Shown: in pieces, positions 63,046 to 64,000 of the stretch | Layout: every line of letters begins with the position of its first letter | Numbering within the stretch: position 1 is the stretch's first letter | NCBI GenBank assembly: GCA_040216735.1 | Contig: JAVJOO010000004.1 | Location: 185,396-249,395 of the forward strand | Direction of reading: 5' to 3' | DNA: 64,000 nt | DNA from: Alphaproteobacteria bacterium | GTDB taxonomy: Bacteria > Pseudomonadota > Alphaproteobacteria > SHVP01 | Made by a program: the position numbers and the translations under genes | Notes under the pieces: generated by a model | The model's database searches: none | What the model saw: only the letters and a program-made list of their open reading frames with translations | Told to the model about the DNA's origin: nothing

Positions 63046-63223
63046 CCCGTCATCCTGAGCCGGGCCGACTTCGTCGCCAGACGAAGACGGCCCGAGTCGA
63101 AGGGCCTGGCGCCCGCACCCCCACAAGCACTCATCATTCATCGCCCCGACGTGGCGCGGGCAGGCCCTTCGACTCGGGCGGCCCGCGCCTTGCGGCGCGG
63201 TCCCCCCGGCTCAGGATGACGGG
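63046..63223. repeat. REP-like pair of inverted repeats between valS and pfk
   Basis: Left arm 63046-63107 begins CCCGTCATCCTGAGCCGGG and ends GCCCGAGTCGAAGGGCCTG. The right arm 63162-63223 is its inverted copy. Outer and inner blocks (each about 18-19 bp) match well, but the middles differ: the left has CTTCGTC-GCCA-GACGAAG and the right has a GC-rich hairpin. CGTCATCCTGAG with AGTCGAAGGGCC is a repeat type I associate with alphaproteobacterial intergenic regions. Confidence 0.8.
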
Positions 63224-63303
63224 GTGGTGAAATATGCCCGCACTCGCCTGCACCCCGAGTCGGCGGTACCATCACGCGAGAAAAATCGCGAAGGACCAAC
63301 ACC

Positions 63304-64000
63304 ATGCGCCTAGGAATCCTCACCGGCGGCGGCGACGTGCCGGGGCTCAACCCGTGCATCAAGGCCGTGGTCGAGGGCGCGCACGAGCGCGGCTGGGAGG
63401 TGTTCGGCTTTCGCCGCGGCTGGGCCGGGCCGCTCAACGTCGATAGCTACGATCCCGTCGGCAACCCAAAGTGGGTGGAGAAACTCACCCCCGCCACGGT
63501 GCGCACGATCGATCGCGCCGGCGGCACCATGTTGCACACCTCGCGCACCAATCCGGGCCGCGTCGCGCCGGGCGACGTGCCGCACCATCTCGACGGGCGT
63601 TTCCACGCCGACACCAGGACCGGCACCGTCGATTGCACCGCCCATGTGGTCGAGGCGTTGAGCTGGCTCGGCATCGATTGCCTGATCCCGATCGGCGGCG
63701 ACGACACGCTGTCCTATGCCGCAAGATTGGCCAAGGAAGGCGTGCGCGTCGTCGCCATTCCCAAAACCATGGACAACGACGTCTTCGGCACCGATTACTG
63801 CATCGGCTTTTCCACCGCCGTCACCCGTTCGGTCGAATTCATCCAAGCGTTGCGCACGCCCGCGGGCTCCCACGAACGCATCGCCGTGATCGAACTGTTC
63901 GGCCGTCACTCGGGCGAAACCGCGTTGATCGCGGGCTACCTCGCGGACGCCGACCGCACCTTGATCTCCGAAGTCCCGGTCGAGATCGACCGCTTGGCCG
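63304..64000 (+). CDS. 6-phosphofructokinase, PPi-dependent type, 3' partial
   Basis: The frame is open from ATG 63304 to the window end, with about 232 residues visible. The N-terminus [20 protein letters not shown] is the phosphofructokinase start. The phosphate-donor loop reads [12 protein letters not shown]; the second Asp (in place of Gly in ATP-type enzymes) plus [14 protein letters not shown] is typical of pyrophosphate-dependent enzymes. It would interconvert fructose 6-phosphate and fructose 1,6-bisphosphate reversibly. Cofactor choice is predicted from those residues. The C-terminus is beyond the window. Confidence 0.9.
   Translation, partial: MRLGILTGGGDVPGLNPCIKAVVEGAHERGWEVFGFRRGWAGPLNVDSYDPVGNPKWVEKLTPATVRTIDRAGGTMLHTSRTNPGRVAPGDVPHHLDGRFHADTRTGTVDCTAHVVEALSWLGIDCLIPIGGDDTLSYAARLAKEGVRVVAIPKTMDNDVFGTDYCIGFSTAVTRSVEFIQALRTPAGSHERIAVIELFGRHSGETALIAGYLADADRTLISEVPVEIDRLA

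Overview
This window looks like a chromosomal segment of a GC-rich alphaproteobacterium, probably a Rhodospirillales-like lineage. The lineage markers are a popZ gene (DUF2497), the pcm-like/tolC/rhodanese/popZ/valS gene order, a CIRCE-controlled groESL operon, the Anbu proteasome homologue and a ugp-type ABC transporter. Coding density is high. There is no phage, insertion sequence, CRISPR array or rRNA operon. Two tRNA genes are present: Asn(GTT) and Cys(GCA). The first and last genes run off the window.

Region by region: (0-7 kb) a partial VOC protein, the rRNA methyltransferase RlmI, a LysR regulator with a small GatC/AtzG-like protein and an amidase, WrbA, an uncharacterised methyltransferase and a DUF3833 lipoprotein. 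(6.7-9.8 kb) aroG-type DAHP synthase behind a clear attenuator, then recQ. The attenuator has a near-consensus promoter, a leader peptide of 26 residues with the run Tyr-Phe-Tyr-Phe-Ser-Tyr, and an intrinsic terminator. (9.9-14.3 kb) a large transglutaminase/DUF2126 amidoligase divergent from Anbu. (14.6-23 kb) an unknown gene with a DUF1445 gene, katG behind a perfect Fur-superfamily-like palindrome, tRNA-Asn, an SDR, a D-2-hydroxyacid dehydrogenase and groESL. (23-30 kb) a ugpBAEC-like transporter with a metallophosphodiesterase, flanked by two paralogous CX5R phosphatases; its divergent promoter region has 11-bp-phased GTCA repeats like Pho boxes. (30-34 kb) quinone oxidoreductase, a second copy of the uncharacterised methyltransferase and a ThDP enzyme in one apparent operon. 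(34-44 kb) envelope and small-protein genes: DMT exporter, SPOR lipoprotein, a NalP/SphB1-like subtilisin autotransporter, YjbQ, a Rap1a-like protein, a sterol-desaturase-like enzyme, a pentapeptide-repeat protein, a Pmp3-like peptide and a secreted beta-rich protein. (44.6-50 kb) an orphan peptide-type binding protein, isocitrate dehydrogenase with a divergent LysR gene, a FecR-domain protein, tRNA-Cys and HemG. (50-64 kb) pcm-like, tolC, a cysteine-free rhodanese, popZ, an O-methyltransferase, an HxlR-controlled DoxX/GST/dioxygenase set, a copper-chaperone pair, an EF-hand protein, a P-loop kinase, valS, a REP-like inverted repeat and a PPi-type phosphofructokinase.

The best candidate for something not yet described is the DAHP-synthase attenuator. 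Its predicted transcription start falls on the A of the leader peptide AUG, so the leader mRNA would be leaderless, as known for some alphaproteobacterial trp leaders. Next come the Pho-like phosphodiester-scavenging island with duplicated phosphatases, the Anbu/amidoligase divergon and the palindrome before katG. All function calls rest on motif recognition by eye; no database search was run.
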